A DNA stretch of 64,000 nt from CBDAQD01 sp965275905 (lineage in GTDB: Bacteria; Pseudomonadota; Alphaproteobacteria; Rhizobiales; JAJFHC01): the NCBI GenBank assembly GCA_965275905.1, contig CBDHYJ010000054.1, positions 1 through 64,000 on the forward strand. The letters are read 5' to 3'. The number at the start of each line of letters is the position of its first letter. Position 1 is the first letter of the stretch. The notes beneath the pieces are model-generated. The model was not told the origin of the DNA. It saw nothing but the letters and a program-made list of their open reading frames with translations, and did no database searches. Below are positions 44,636 to 55,736 of this stretch, piece after piece. The position numbers and the translations under genes were made by a program.

Positions 44636-44879
44636 AAGTGCCTCCATCCAAGTAAAATTAGAATTTATTCTTTGTTCTTGGGTAGAGTTGCACGTAAGTG
44701 GCAATCTTTCCAGCATTTATAATACTAAATGTAATTGAAAGTATCTGATTTATATAAAATCAATACACTAAAGAGCGTAATAATACGGCCGCCAGAATCG
44801 GCTGATCACCCCGAATCCACAAGGTTTTGCTGTTTTCCTGAAGGGTTCAACGTGCGAGCGTCACACGCTGCAATGTACA

Positions 44880-45926
44880 TCAGTGGCCGTGCGTCCCGGC
44901 ATACGCCTCGAGCCGCGCCATCCAGTCGGCATTCTCCGTGATTTCCCGGTTGACGATGCCGGTCGGCACCTTGCCCGCCATGACGTCGAGCACGGCGCGC
45001 ACATCCGCCGCCCCGTTGCCCTCGAAGATCTGGTCGGTCCAGCACAGCGCGTGCGGCGTGATGATGGCGTTGTCGAGCTTGAGAATCGGGTCGTCCGGGT
45101 CTGGCGGTTCATGTTCCAGCACGTCGAGTCCTGCGCCGGCGATGCGTCCTGCCTGCAGCACCTCTGTGAGGGCCGCCTGATCGACGATCGGCCCGCGGGC
45201 CGTATTGATCAGGTAGGCGCTGGGTTTCATGAGCGCCAGGCGCTCGGCGTTGACGAGATGGTGCGTTGCGTCGCTGAGCGGGCAGTTGACCGCGAGTACG
45301 TCGGCGCTGCGGAACAGGGGCTCCATGTCGACCAGTTCGATGCCGAGTTCGGCGGCGAGGCCTTCGTCGGCATAAGGATCGTGCGCCATGAACTTCATGT
45401 CGAACGGTTTTGCGACACGGAACATCTCCGCGCCGATATTGCCGATGCCGATCGAGCCCAGCGTCAGGCCAACGAGCCCGGTGCCGTTGTGGTTGGTCTT
45501 TTCCGCCCAGCCCGGCGGACCTTGCCGGGCCAGACGATCCTTGATCATGAGGTTGCCGGTCAGGGCGAACATGAGGGTCAGGATCGAGACCGCGACCGGA
45601 CGGCGGACGCCATCGGGGGTGATCACCAGCGCAACGCCGTTGGCGTTGCAGGCCTCCACGTCCACATTGTCGTAACCCACACCGAAGCGGGCAACCACCG
45701 AAAGCCGCCCGGACCCCTTGAGCGTTTCTGCCGTCACCTTCGGAATCAGCAGTATCAGCGCGTCGATATCCGCAACCTGTGCGGCGGTGATTTCCGGTCC
45801 GTTTTCGAGCGTGACCAGCTCCAGGCCGTCCGTTTCGCGAAGCGGTGTGAGATCGAACTCCGGAAAGACAGGGGCGCCGCTGGGATCGAAGAAGTCGCCA
45901 CTCAATGCAACGCGAAATTGGGTCAT
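44880..45926 (-). CDS. D-2-hydroxyacid dehydrogenase (SerA/GhrB-like)
   Basis: A 348-residue NAD-dependent enzyme. ARFGVGYDNVDVEACNANGV, the Rossmann motif LGSIGIGNIGAEMFRVAK, the catalytic Arg in NTARGPIVDQAAL and the acid/base region DVLEHEPPDPDDP with HALCWTDQ are present. It reduces or oxidises a 2-hydroxyacid. It is the last gene of the sugar-acid operon, 12 bases after the aldolase, so probably works on its product. Confidence 0.87.
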   Translation of the reverse strand: MTQFRVALSGDFFDPSGAPVFPEFDLTPLRETDGLELVTLENGPEITAAQVADIDALILLIPKVTAETLKGSGRLSVVARFGVGYDNVDVEACNANGVALVITPDGVRRPVAVSILTLMFALTGNLMIKDRLARQGPPGWAEKTNHNGTGLVGLTLGSIGIGNIGAEMFRVAKPFDMKFMAHDPYADEGLAAELGIELVDMEPLFRSADVLAVNCPLSDATHHLVNAERLALMKPSAYLINTARGPIVDQAALTEVLQAGRIAGAGLDVLEHEPPDPDDPILKLDNAIITPHALCWTDQIFEGNGAADVRAVLDVMAGKVPTGIVNREITENADWMARLEAYAGTHGH

Positions 45927-45938
45927 GATGATGTACTC

Positions 45939-46715
45939 CTACTTCGTGCCTTCGCGGATCGCGCTGAGGCCGGCGGCGACGGCGTCGCCCAGCGCCCAGG
46001 CATCCGCGGAATAGGCAATGAAATCGAACCCCTGCTTGAACAGGTCGATGCCGCTGGCGACATCCGGGACGAGCCGTCCGGCGGACTTGCCGTGTTTGTC
46101 GCAGGCCGCGAGCACGGTCTCGATGGCGCCGAGGAAGTCCGGATGGTCGAACTGTGCGGGAATGCCCAGCGAGCAGGACAGGTCGAAATGGCCGACCCAC
46201 AGGCAGTCGACGCCGTCGATGGCCGCGATCGCATCGGCATTCTTCACGCCGTCGGCGGTCTCGATCTGGGCGAAAAGGGTGGTCCGCTTGTTCTGGAACT
46301 CCAGTTTCTCGACCGTGTCGCCCGCCGTGAACCGGTCAAATGCGCACCGCACGATCACGCCCCGGCCGCCGCGCGGCACGTACTTCATCGACTGCACGAT
46401 CTGCTCCGCCTCCTCGGGCGTCGACACCATGGGCAGCATCAGGCCCTCCGCGCCGGCATCGCACGCCCTGGCGATGTCCTTGTAGTCCTTCGAGGGCACG
46501 CGCACGATGGTCGGCAGCTCGGCACCCTGCATGTAGCGCAGCACGCGCTTGGTGGTTTCGATGCCGAAGCCGCTGTGCTCCGTGTCGAAGATCGTGAAGT
46601 CACAGCCGGCGGACTTCAGGATGTGCCCGATGCCGGGCGTGTCGAATTCGAACACGAAATGCCCCGCCTTCAGGTTGCGGTGCTGCGCCATGTCCTTCAG
46701 CGGTGTATCGCTCAT
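45939..46715 (-). CDS. HpcH/HpaI aldolase/citrate lyase family protein
   Basis: A 258-residue class II aldolase. Catalytic His and metal ligands fit FDTEHSGFGIETTKR, LMLPMVSTPEEAEQIVQSMKY and GVDCLWVGHFDLSCSLGIP. It splits a 2-keto-3-deoxy-type acid to pyruvate and an aldehyde. It lies between the lactonase-like gene and the hydroxyacid dehydrogenase. Confidence 0.88.
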   Translation of the reverse strand: MSDTPLKDMAQHRNLKAGHFVFEFDTPGIGHILKSAGCDFTIFDTEHSGFGIETTKRVLRYMQGAELPTIVRVPSKDYKDIARACDAGAEGLMLPMVSTPEEAEQIVQSMKYVPRGGRGVIVRCAFDRFTAGDTVEKLEFQNKRTTLFAQIETADGVKNADAIAAIDGVDCLWVGHFDLSCSLGIPAQFDHPDFLGAIETVLAACDKHGKSAGRLVPDVASGIDLFKQGFDFIAYSADAWALGDAVAAGLSAIREGTK

Positions 46716-46755
46716 TCTTTCTTCTCCTCAGGGATTGGTCTGGCCTGTCCGGTCG

Positions 46756-48707
46756 TCAGGTGCGTATCCGGACCGTCGCATACGGGCTCAGCAGCAGTGT
46801 GTCGCCGCTGAGGCTCTTTTCGGTGTCGTCAAATCCGGACGTGGCAGACGCGCAGGCTTCGAAGCTTTCCGCGTCAAGCCGCGCGACCGGAGCGCCGTTG
46901 ACGTCCTGACCGCGCATTGTCACGGTCTGTGCGTCGCCGGTGAGGTTGGCGAGCCACAACTCGGTGGTCCCGTCCCTGCTGAAGGCGAGCGCCTGCACAT
47001 CACACGGTGCTGTAATCGTTGTCGCCAGCCGTTCCGTGCCGGATGCACCGTAGAGTGCGCGCATCACGTGCCAGGCCGGATAGAGTCCGCCGGCCTCGTC
47101 ATACCAGGGCTGGGCATAGTCCATACGGCTGTGCGCCAGACCGAACTCGCCGACCGGTGCGCCCAGCGCCACGCTGTCGACGCCGCCTTCTGCCAGACGT
47201 GCCGCGTAGCCCAGGTGCCAGGCCGCGCCGAGCAGGCCGCGCTGGCGCGGATCGGCACGGGTCATGGTTATGCGTTCGGCATGCGGATTGGCCGGCGGTT
47301 CGTTGCCGAACGGGCTGGTGCGTGATCCGATGCCGGCCGGTGCGATCCGGTAGTGCATGTCGCCGAACATCGCGCGTGCCGATGAGATGACAAAGGGCAG
47401 GCATTCGATGGTCTCGGTCACCGACCGGTCGTCGGCGGCATGAACCAGGGCGCAGGTCCCGTGGGTCACAAAGTCGAGCTTGCCGAACGGCGGCGGCTTG
47501 CGGTTGAGTTCGGTGAAGTAGACGAACGTGCCTCCGCCGAGCCTCGCATTCGGGAATGCGGCCCGGGCAGCATCGTAAAGTTCATCGAACTCTTTGGTGT
47601 CCGGAAAGACCGTGCCCGGAATGACGAAGCCGAGGTCGCCGGCCGGTGTCACGGCGACTGTCGAGAACGTAACGCCGGCATTGCTCGCGACATCAGCGAC
47701 GGCTGCCATTTCCTCGGCGGCCGGCTCTGTTCCGGGTGCCACGATTTCGAGCGAAAGCTCTGCGCCGAGGCGTTCGCCCAGGGCCTTGAACGCGCGCATC
47801 GACGCGGTGCCGTCATGGTGGCGTGCGTCGAAATAGCAGCTCAGGAACTTCGGTGCGAGCGGGCTTACAAGATCCGCGGCCTCCAGTGCCGCCGAGGCAA
47901 GCTGGGCTTCCACGCCCATGCCGAATTCGGGAAGCCGCCCCTCCGGGCCGCCGATGGTGACCTCTACGGGCGCGGGGCCGTCGCCGGCAGAGACCGCCGG
48001 CGCGCCGCCCTCGAACCTGAGAGTCACCGACTGGCCGAGTTCCTCGCCGTCGGCAATGGTGAACGGGTGCGGCAGGCTGAGCGGACGCACATAGGTCTTG
48101 TAGGACGCGTCTGTCCAGTTGCGCTGGTCCTCCATCTCGAACGTATCGCCTTCCATGGTGCAGACCACCCGGCAGCCGGGCGCCACCTGGTGTGTGAGCG
48201 CGCGGATGTCCATGATCGGCTGCTCCGGGTCGATACGGTCGGGGAACACGGTCTCGGTGATGCTGCCGTTCACGTCCTCTACCGTCACCGGATGGCCGCT
48301 GATGCCTTCGACGGCATGCAGCACGACGAAGCCGGTACGGTTGGTCAGGAAATCCCCCGACGCCCGGCCGTCGGCGGCGAAGCTGAGGGAGCCGTCCGGC
48401 TCGCCGCGGATTCTCGCATCGTAGGTGAAGGCGCTGTCGCCATCCGTGCAGGTCGCCCTGTAGCTGACGGTGAACCCGTCAGCGTTCTCGTCGACCGAAA
48501 AATCCTCGATCACCGGGTTGAAGGTGCCCCAGTACTGGTCGCGCACCACATAGGAGATCGCCCGGATGGCCTCCTTTCCGCCGAAACAGATGTAGCGCAG
48601 GTTGCCGGCGTCGAGTTCTGCCGTGAGCGGTCCTGCGGTCAGCAGGCGGGTTTCGGCCGGCGGCTGATCGGTGCCGAAGAGTTTGACGGCGTGGCTCGGT
48701 TTTGCAG

Positions 48708-48711
<4 letters not shown>
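46756..48711 (-). CDS. Large protein resembling D-apionate lactonase (ApnL)
   Basis: A 651-residue cytoplasmic protein. The N-terminal domain has AELDAGNLRYICFGGKEAIRAISYVVRD and WGTFNPVI, then MEGDTFEMEDQRNWTDASYKTY; the middle is a TIM-barrel-like region and the C-terminal part carries LWLANLTGDAQTV. I recognise this as the three-domain architecture of ApnL-type lactonases, but residue-level proof is not possible here. ApnL opens the lactone of the branched sugar acid apionate. It overlaps the ABC ATPase stop (ATGA), placing it in the transport operon. An unrelated glycosidase-like protein is the alternative. Confidence 0.55.
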
Positions 48712-49844
<1,133 letters not shown>

Positions 49845-49856
49845 CCCGTCTGCCCT

Positions 49857-50711
49857 CTACCCCTTGACCGCGCCCATGGTGATGCCGCGCACGAGATAGC
49901 GCTGCAGGAAGGCGACCGCGACGAACACCGGCGCCGCTCCCAGTACGCTCATGGCTGCGATCTTCGCCCAGAAGTTCGATTGCGCGCCGAAATAGTGCGT
50001 GACCTGGACCGGATAGGTCGTCACCTCGCTGCGGGTCATGACCAGCGCGAAGATGAAATCGTTCCAGGCGAACACGAAGGTGAAGACGGCGGTTGCGAAC
50101 AGGCCGGTGCGCACCATCGGGAAGATCACCCGGACCATGACCTGCCAGCGCGTGCAGCCGTCGACCAGGGCGCTTTCCTCGAGTTCCGCCGGCACGTCCT
50201 CGATGTACCCCCTCATCATCCATATGACGTAAGGCAGATTGAATGCGGTGTAGAGCAGGATCAGCCCGTGATAGGTGTCGACCCAGCCGAGCCATACATA
50301 GAGCAGGAACAGCGGGAAGACGATGGCGATCGGCGGGATCATGCGCTGGGAGATGATCCAGACCGCCAGGTTGTCTCCGCCGGTGCGGAAGCGGGCAAGA
50401 CTGTAGGCGCACAATGTGCCGAGGAACATGGCGAGCACGGTGCTGACGCCGGCTATGAACAGGCTGTTCCAGACCGTCACCGCGTCGCCGTCACGGAACA
50501 GCACGGCAAAATTGTCGAACTGAATGCTGGCCGGATACCAGACCGGCGGCGAGGCGAAGATCTCTTCCGGCGTCTTGAACGAGATCATGAACAGCCAGTA
50601 GATCGGAAACAGGAACAGCACGGTCAGCGCGATCGCGGCGGCATAGCGCAGGGCCAGCCGCAGCGTCCTGCGCCGGGTGATCCGCCGGCGGGCCTCTGCA
50701 GCCGCGCTCAT
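49857..50711 (-). CDS. ABC transporter permease (MalG-type)
   Basis: A 284-residue inner-membrane protein with six hydrophobic helices. The EAA loop reads EDVPAELEESALVDGCTRWQVMVRVIFPM, which contacts the ATPase. It overlaps the start of the next permease by 4 bases. Confidence 0.9.
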   Translation of the reverse strand: MSAAAEARRRITRRRTLRLALRYAAAIALTVLFLFPIYWLFMISFKTPEEIFASPPVWYPASIQFDNFAVLFRDGDAVTVWNSLFIAGVSTVLAMFLGTLCAYSLARFRTGGDNLAVWIISQRMIPPIAIVFPLFLLYVWLGWVDTYHGLILLYTAFNLPYVIWMMRGYIEDVPAELEESALVDGCTRWQVMVRVIFPMVRTGLFATAVFTFVFAWNDFIFALVMTRSEVTTYPVQVTHYFGAQSNFWAKIAAMSVLGAAPVFVAVAFLQRYLVRGITMGAVKG

Positions 50712-51637
50712 CGCGCGATCTCCATGCGTTTCAGTGCGAAGATCACGGCGGCCGTGAGCATCACGATGACGAGAAAGGCAATCGCGCCGGTATAGCTGGT
50801 CTCGAACTGCCGGAAGCCCTGAATGTAGGTATAGATCGAAATGGTCTCCGTCATGGTGCCGGGACCGCCCTTGGTCAACGCCCAGATCACGTCAAAGATG
50901 CGGAACAGATTGAGGCCGCGGATCAGGAGCGCGATCGCCATGACCGGCCAGATCGCCGGCAGCACGATCTTCCAGAAAATCCTCCGGGCCGATGCCCCGT
51001 CGATTTCGGCCGCCTCGATCAGGCTCTGGTCGACGTTCGAGAGCGCGGCCAGCAGGATCAGGAACATGAACGGCGTCCACTGCCAGACTTCGGCAATCAG
51101 GATCGCCGGATAGACGAACTCCGCCTTGATGGTCCACAGAATGGTGACCGGCTCGCCCTTTATCCAGCCCAGCACCTGATTGATTGGACCGTAGCGGTTG
51201 TCGAACAGGAGCCGCCAGGTGGCGCCGGCGACGACCGGGGCGATCATGGTCGGCAGGACGAGCAGGGCGACGAAGATCTGGCGCCCCGGCATGCGGTCGA
51301 GGAACAGGAGCGCCATGGCGAGGCCGATGCCCAGTTCGAGCGGCAGCGCGATCATCGTGATCAGCATGGTATGGGCGAGCGACTCCCACAGTCTTACGTC
51401 ACTGAACAGGGCGCCGTAGTGCACCAGGCCATGGAAGCTCGTGTCCTCTTCGAGCATCGTGACGTTCTGGAAACTCACCACGAGGGTGTAGATGAGGGGG
51501 AAGATGCCGATAAAGAGCAGCAGGAAGACGGCCGGCGCAATGATCAGGTACTTGAAGCGGCGGTCCGAGAACCGGCTCAGCCGGGTTCCCAGATCAGGCG
51601 TCGATGCAGGGTCCTGGGGCGCGGTGGCGGTTGTCAT
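50708..51637 (-). CDS. ABC transporter permease (MalF-type)
   Basis: A 309-residue inner-membrane protein with six hydrophobic helices; the EAA loop is LSNVDQSLIEAAEIDGASARRIFWKIVLPAIWPV. Second membrane subunit of the importer. The binding protein gene ends about 93 bases before its start. Confidence 0.9.
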   Translation of the reverse strand: MTTATAPQDPASTPDLGTRLSRFSDRRFKYLIIAPAVFLLLFIGIFPLIYTLVVSFQNVTMLEEDTSFHGLVHYGALFSDVRLWESLAHTMLITMIALPLELGIGLAMALLFLDRMPGRQIFVALLVLPTMIAPVVAGATWRLLFDNRYGPINQVLGWIKGEPVTILWTIKAEFVYPAILIAEVWQWTPFMFLILLAALSNVDQSLIEAAEIDGASARRIFWKIVLPAIWPVMAIALLIRGLNLFRIFDVIWALTKGGPGTMTETISIYTYIQGFRQFETSYTGAIAFLVIVMLTAAVIFALKRMEIAR

Positions 51638-51730
51638 CTCGCTCTAATACCTTGTTCCCGCAACTGCGGGAGGCGGGACGGTCCGGGGCAGCGCCTTTGC
51701 CTGCGCCGCCCCGGTGTGCTGGTGGGCTGA

Positions 51731-53185
51731 CTACTTCTTCGGATAAGCGTTGGGTTTGCCGGCCCAGTCGGCATAGGCTGCCTTCTGCCTGTCGACGCCG
51801 ATCTTCTGCGTCAGGGCATCCCATTGGGCCGCCACGTCGTCGAGAATCGCCTTGGCGTCCTCGCCGGCCCACAACCGCGTTACCGACTGGCGCAGTGCTT
51901 CCTCGTATTTGTCGATCTGCAGGATCGAAAGGTCGAGCAGGCCCGTGTCGGCGCCCTTGCGCAGTGTTGCGAGATACTTCGAGGCATCGCCCCAGCGCGA
52001 CAGATACTCCTTGTCGGTGAAGTGAGACTCACGGAACGGGTCCCGGAGCGCGTAGGGAAGCTGCACACGCTGCAGGCTGATTTCCTCGCTGTTCAGCCAC
52101 TGGATGAACAGATAGGCCGCTTCCTTGTTCTTGCTTTTTGATGAAACCGAGAGGGAGAATCCGGCGGCGAGTTGCGGCGTCCCGCCCGGCGGCAAGGCGT
52201 AGCCCACCTTGTCGGCGATCTTGGTCTTGGGCACCCACGACAGCGCTTTCTCGTCCGTGCCGTATCCGGCGGCCCAGCGGCCAAACGGCGGCCACGAGAT
52301 GGTCATGGCGATATCACCGGCGAGGAATGAACTCAGCGCTTCGACGAAGCCCCAGGTTTCGACGCCCGGAGGCATGAACTTGTTGTCGTTGCGCATGCCT
52401 TCGTAGACCTTGACGCCGATCTCGTTGTTGATCTGCGCCTTCATCGTCTCGGGGTCGAAGAACCTGCCGCCCTCGACACGATACCGTTCCTCGAACAGCC
52501 AGATGCCGTATGCGGGCCCGCGGAACTGGCCTGCGCCGTAAATCTTGGGCTTGTACTTTTCGGTGATGAAATTGCCGATGTCGGCATATTGCTGCCACGT
52601 CTTCGGCGGGGCCAGATCGTAGCCATGCTTGGCCTTGAAGGCCTTCATGTTTTCCGGATCCTCGAACAGGTCCTTGCGGTAGTAGAGCACGAACAGATCG
52701 CCGTCATCCGGGAAGCCGTAGATCTTGCCGTCCACCGTCATCTGGTTGTCGCGGTAGGTCGGCGCGATCTTCTGCAGTTCATCCCGAAAGCCGAATTTGT
52801 CGACATAAGGGTCGAGCACTTCGAGCGCACCCGCCTTGACCAGGTCCGGCATCCAGCTCGGGATGACGTTGAGCGCGTCGTAGGCGCCGGTTCCGGCACG
52901 GTGTTCCTGCAGGATCTTGGTGAACATCTCGGCCGTCGGCACCTCGATCACCTTGACCTTTATGCCGGTCAGTTCTTCCCATTTGGGCCCGGAGAAATTC
53001 AGCGGGTCGAGCGACTGCAGCCCGGCCTCCCAGACAATGCTGATTTCGGTTCCGGAGTATTTCTTGGCGGCTTCGACGGCACGTTCCGCGGCGGATTGTG
53101 CCGATGCCGGCAGCGACGAGATCAGGCTCCCGGCGAACAGGCCAACTGCCATGCCCACCGCGGCCAATGCACGCGTGACTCTCAT
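51731..53185 (-). CDS. ABC transporter extracellular sugar-binding protein
   Basis: A 484-residue periplasmic protein with a signal peptide (ALAAVGMAVGLFAGSLISSLPASAQ). ATG 53185 follows GGGAGG. The body matches the SBP_bac_1 family: IKVKVIEVPTAEMFTKILQEH, VDGKIYGFPDDGDLFVLYYRKDLFEDP, GDIAMTISWPP. It is longer than typical sugar-binding proteins (about 420). It is the first gene of the operon and the one nearest the divergent regulator. Confidence 0.92.
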   Translation of the reverse strand: MRVTRALAAVGMAVGLFAGSLISSLPASAQSAAERAVEAAKKYSGTEISIVWEAGLQSLDPLNFSGPKWEELTGIKVKVIEVPTAEMFTKILQEHRAGTGAYDALNVIPSWMPDLVKAGALEVLDPYVDKFGFRDELQKIAPTYRDNQMTVDGKIYGFPDDGDLFVLYYRKDLFEDPENMKAFKAKHGYDLAPPKTWQQYADIGNFITEKYKPKIYGAGQFRGPAYGIWLFEERYRVEGGRFFDPETMKAQINNEIGVKVYEGMRNDNKFMPPGVETWGFVEALSSFLAGDIAMTISWPPFGRWAAGYGTDEKALSWVPKTKIADKVGYALPPGGTPQLAAGFSLSVSSKSKNKEAAYLFIQWLNSEEISLQRVQLPYALRDPFRESHFTDKEYLSRWGDASKYLATLRKGADTGLLDLSILQIDKYEEALRQSVTRLWAGEDAKAILDDVAAQWDALTQKIGVDRQKAAYADWAGKPNAYPKK

Positions 53186-53276
53186 TCTAACCTCCCTGAT
53201 TTTCCGGGGTTCCCGCAGAGCAAGACGGTCAGCCCGCAACATGCTTGTTTGCTTTGCATGTCATCAGGATGTTAAC

Positions 53277-53287
53277 TTGTCATACCA
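53277..53287. promoter_or_regulatory. FadR/GntR-type operator candidate
   Basis: TTGTCATACCA fits TNGTNNNACNA, the consensus for FadR-subfamily GntR regulators, and is flanked symmetrically (CTTGT-CAT-ACCAG). It lies in the divergent region between the binding-protein operon and the FadR-type gene, so probably the site for that regulator. Confidence 0.5.
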
Positions 53288-53348
53288 GTGAGGTCAAACC
53301 CTGTTCCTTGATCTGGCGGATGGTGCCGAATCAAGGCAGATGAGAACC

Positions 53349-54086
53349 ATGACAGACAGCGATTTCGAGCCCATCCCCCGGCGCAAGCTCTACCAGGAGG
53401 TGGTGGACCGTCTGGTGAACCGGATTTCCAGGGGGACGTACGCGCCCGGCGACAAGCTGCCGTCGGAACGCGAACTGATGTCCCAGTTCGGCGTCGGCCG
53501 TCCGGCGGTCCGCGAGGCCATGCAGTCGCTGGAGCGCATGGGACTGATTTCCATCAGCCACGGCGAGCGGGCCAATGTGAAGGAGCCGGACGCCCGGGCG
53601 GTGATCGATCAGGTCGCCACGACGGTCCGGCATATGCTGATCACGTCGCCGCAGACGCTGGACCATCTCAAGGAGGCACGGCTGTTCTTCGAGGCCGGCA
53701 TGGTTCGGATCGCCACCGAGATGGCGACGGATGCGGATATCGCACGCCTGAAGGGTCGGCTCGATGACCACTTCGAGAGCCTGAACGACCTGAGCACCTT
53801 CCTTGAGAAGGACAAGCTGTTCCATGGCGAGATTGCCGCCATGAGCCGCAATCCCATCTATGCCGCCGTCAGCCAGGCGGTGTTCGAGTGGCTGGAGGAG
53901 TTCCATGTCGAGTTGGTCCGGCTGAAAGGCGCCGAACACGTCACGCTCGAGGAACACACGGCGATTTACGAGGCGATCGCCGCGCGCGACGCCGATGCCG
54001 CAGTCGCGGCCATGGAACGGCATCTGCTGCGCGCCAACGCGGTGTACAGGCAGCTCGAGCTCTCGGGCCTGGGAAGCCGCGACTAG
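53349..54086 (+). CDS. FadR-subfamily GntR regulator
   Basis: About 245 residues. The winged-helix part is LYQEVVDRLVNRISRGTYAPGDKLPSERELMSQFGVGRPAVREAMQSLERMGLI, followed by an FCD effector domain (EARLFFEAGMVRIA and HGEIAAMSRNP). ATG 53349 was preferred to 53340. It is divergent from the sugar ABC operon and presumably its repressor. Its stop codon lies within the left terminal repeat of the element at 54081. Confidence 0.9.
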   Translation: MTDSDFEPIPRRKLYQEVVDRLVNRISRGTYAPGDKLPSERELMSQFGVGRPAVREAMQSLERMGLISISHGERANVKEPDARAVIDQVATTVRHMLITSPQTLDHLKEARLFFEAGMVRIATEMATDADIARLKGRLDDHFESLNDLSTFLEKDKLFHGEIAAMSRNPIYAAVSQAVFEWLEEFHVELVRLKGAEHVTLEEHTAIYEAIAARDADAAVAAMERHLLRANAVYRQLELSGLGSRD

Positions 54087-54390
54087 AGCGAGTTGTGATT
54101 AGGTTGGCGCATTTGATGGCGGAAAATCGGTTCACTCGGCAAGGCGCGTCGCGCAGCGCGATGCGGGACATCGGGCAAGCGACACAACACAGCCGATGGG
54201 CCGATTTTCCCCACCTTCAACAGGGCGACTATAGTGAGTAACGCAGGTGAACGGGCCGGGCGATTTTGCCCTCTGACTGCGTTGGCTCACGCTTGTGGTG
54301 GGGTGGGGCACCACGGCGCGCAACCCGCCTTGTCAGAGACCAAAATCGCCACGGTCAAACGCGTCAACCTAATCACAACTCGCTCTAGTC
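54081..54390. mobile_element. MITE-like element with 30-bp terminal inverted repeats
   Basis: The left end 54081-54110 and right end 54361-54390 are inverted repeats, 29 of 30 bases identical (the first 26 perfect), and similarity continues inward with mismatches. The 310-base element has no coding capacity. CTAG occurs at both ends (54083-54086, 54385-54388), consistent with IS630-type target use, which duplicates TA in CTAG. An inner hairpin (GTGAGTAACGCAG / CTGCGTTGGCTCAC) lies near 54234-54292. Both flanking genes end in GAC TAG within the repeats. No transposase is in the window, so it would be non-autonomous. Confidence 0.75.
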
Positions 54391-55512
54391 CGGCATCTCC
54401 AGTTCGAACTCGGCATAGCCGAAGTCCTCTCCGTTGATGCGCAGCGACAGGCCCTGTACTCCCGGATAGTACTTGCGGGTCGTGATCGGCCGGATGGGAT
54501 GTGACCGCGCGAAAGTGTAGGTCTCGCCGGGCCCGAGGCACAGCTTCGTTCCCTTGAACACCTTGGCGGCCAGCTTTCCGTTGGCCTTGCGGAAATGCAC
54601 GAGGTAGTCGACGACGAGGTTCCGGGACTGGGCCGCCGTCGAAGTCAGGTCGGCGGAGAAGTTCAGCGCGCCGCCATATTCCACGGCCGGCGTCTCGATG
54701 CGAATGTCCACAGGGGCGATCTTCGGCGCGCCCAGGCCGAAGGCCTCGAGCGCTCCCCGGTGGCCCGACTTGATCAGCGACCGGCAGGCATGACGGACCA
54801 GTCTCTCGCGCTTGCTGTCCGCGTCTCGCAACCAGGATTTCGCAATGTCTGCAATAAGATCGGGGTGGTCCTTTGCAATATCGTTGAGGTGATTGGCGAC
54901 CGACCGGCGAACATATTCCTCCGCGTCGTCCCGCAGCGCCTCGAGTACGGGGAGCATGGGCGAGGGGGCCTCGATCAACCGCGGCAGCTGCATCGCCCAG
55001 GGCAGGCGCGGGCGTGTGCCCTCGCTGACCAGGCGGCGGACATGCCGGTTGGGATCGGCGATCCAGCCGGACATGATCCGGAGCGCGCGGTCCTGATCGG
55101 CAATCAGGAAATGCCGGACGCCGAACTCGGCGGAGAACCGCTTGGTCATCTCCTTCTGCAGCCCCAGCGCACGGTCGAAATCGCCGATGCCGTGCTGGCC
55201 GACAACCATGGTCAGGGGCAGGATGGCCCAGCCGCAGATACCGTCCTCATCGCTCGGCTGGTCGGCATGGTCCAGTTCATCGGGATGGAGGATGGCCTCC
55301 AGGATCCGCGCGCGCTCCGCATTATCGTCCGGAAGCCCGCGATGGACGGCATCGGCGATCAACTGGGCGCGATCCTTCAGCTCAAGCTGGTCAAGCGTCG
55401 GCAGAATCGCGCCCTCGAAAGCGAGCCGGTCGAAGCCTCGAGCATGGCGTCCGAGGTGATCGGCGAGCCAGCCCACCAGTTCCGGCGAAAAGATGTTCTT
55501 GAACGGTTCCAT
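54385..55512 (-). CDS. AlkC-like DNA alkylation repair glycosylase
   Basis: A 375-residue HEAT-repeat protein. Residues 1-260 are alkylpurine-glycosylase-type HEAT repeats (RFSAEFGVRHFLIADQDRALRIMSGWIAD, EYVRRSVANHLNDIAKDHPDL), and the C-terminal about 110 residues (VEYGGALNFSADLTSTA, GETYTFARSHPIRPITTRKYYPGVQ) form an Ig-like domain, which marks the AlkC branch rather than AlkD. AlkC enzymes remove 3-methyladenine and related lesions without base flipping. Its stop codon lies in the right repeat of the MITE-like element. Confidence 0.8.
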   Translation of the reverse strand: MEPFKNIFSPELVGWLADHLGRHARGFDRLAFEGAILPTLDQLELKDRAQLIADAVHRGLPDDNAERARILEAILHPDELDHADQPSDEDGICGWAILPLTMVVGQHGIGDFDRALGLQKEMTKRFSAEFGVRHFLIADQDRALRIMSGWIADPNRHVRRLVSEGTRPRLPWAMQLPRLIEAPSPMLPVLEALRDDAEEYVRRSVANHLNDIAKDHPDLIADIAKSWLRDADSKRERLVRHACRSLIKSGHRGALEAFGLGAPKIAPVDIRIETPAVEYGGALNFSADLTSTAAQSRNLVVDYLVHFRKANGKLAAKVFKGTKLCLGPGETYTFARSHPIRPITTRKYYPGVQGLSLRINGEDFGYAEFELEMPD

Positions 55513-55736
55513 GGGTCCGATTTAGCCGACGCGGTTCGCGATCGCCAAGCCCCCGGGCTCCGCATTCCTGACAGCCTTGTGTCAGGAGGTTCGCCCGCGT
55601 CGCTGGCAGGAGTGCGTCTCCCGGTCATATGCCGGAATGTCCGTTCCGGTGCGACAATTCGGATTCAGGTACATCTTGCGCCGATGGGGTTTTGGCTTCA
55701 CTTTCGGGCGGATCGAGATCGAGGCGCCCGAGGTCC

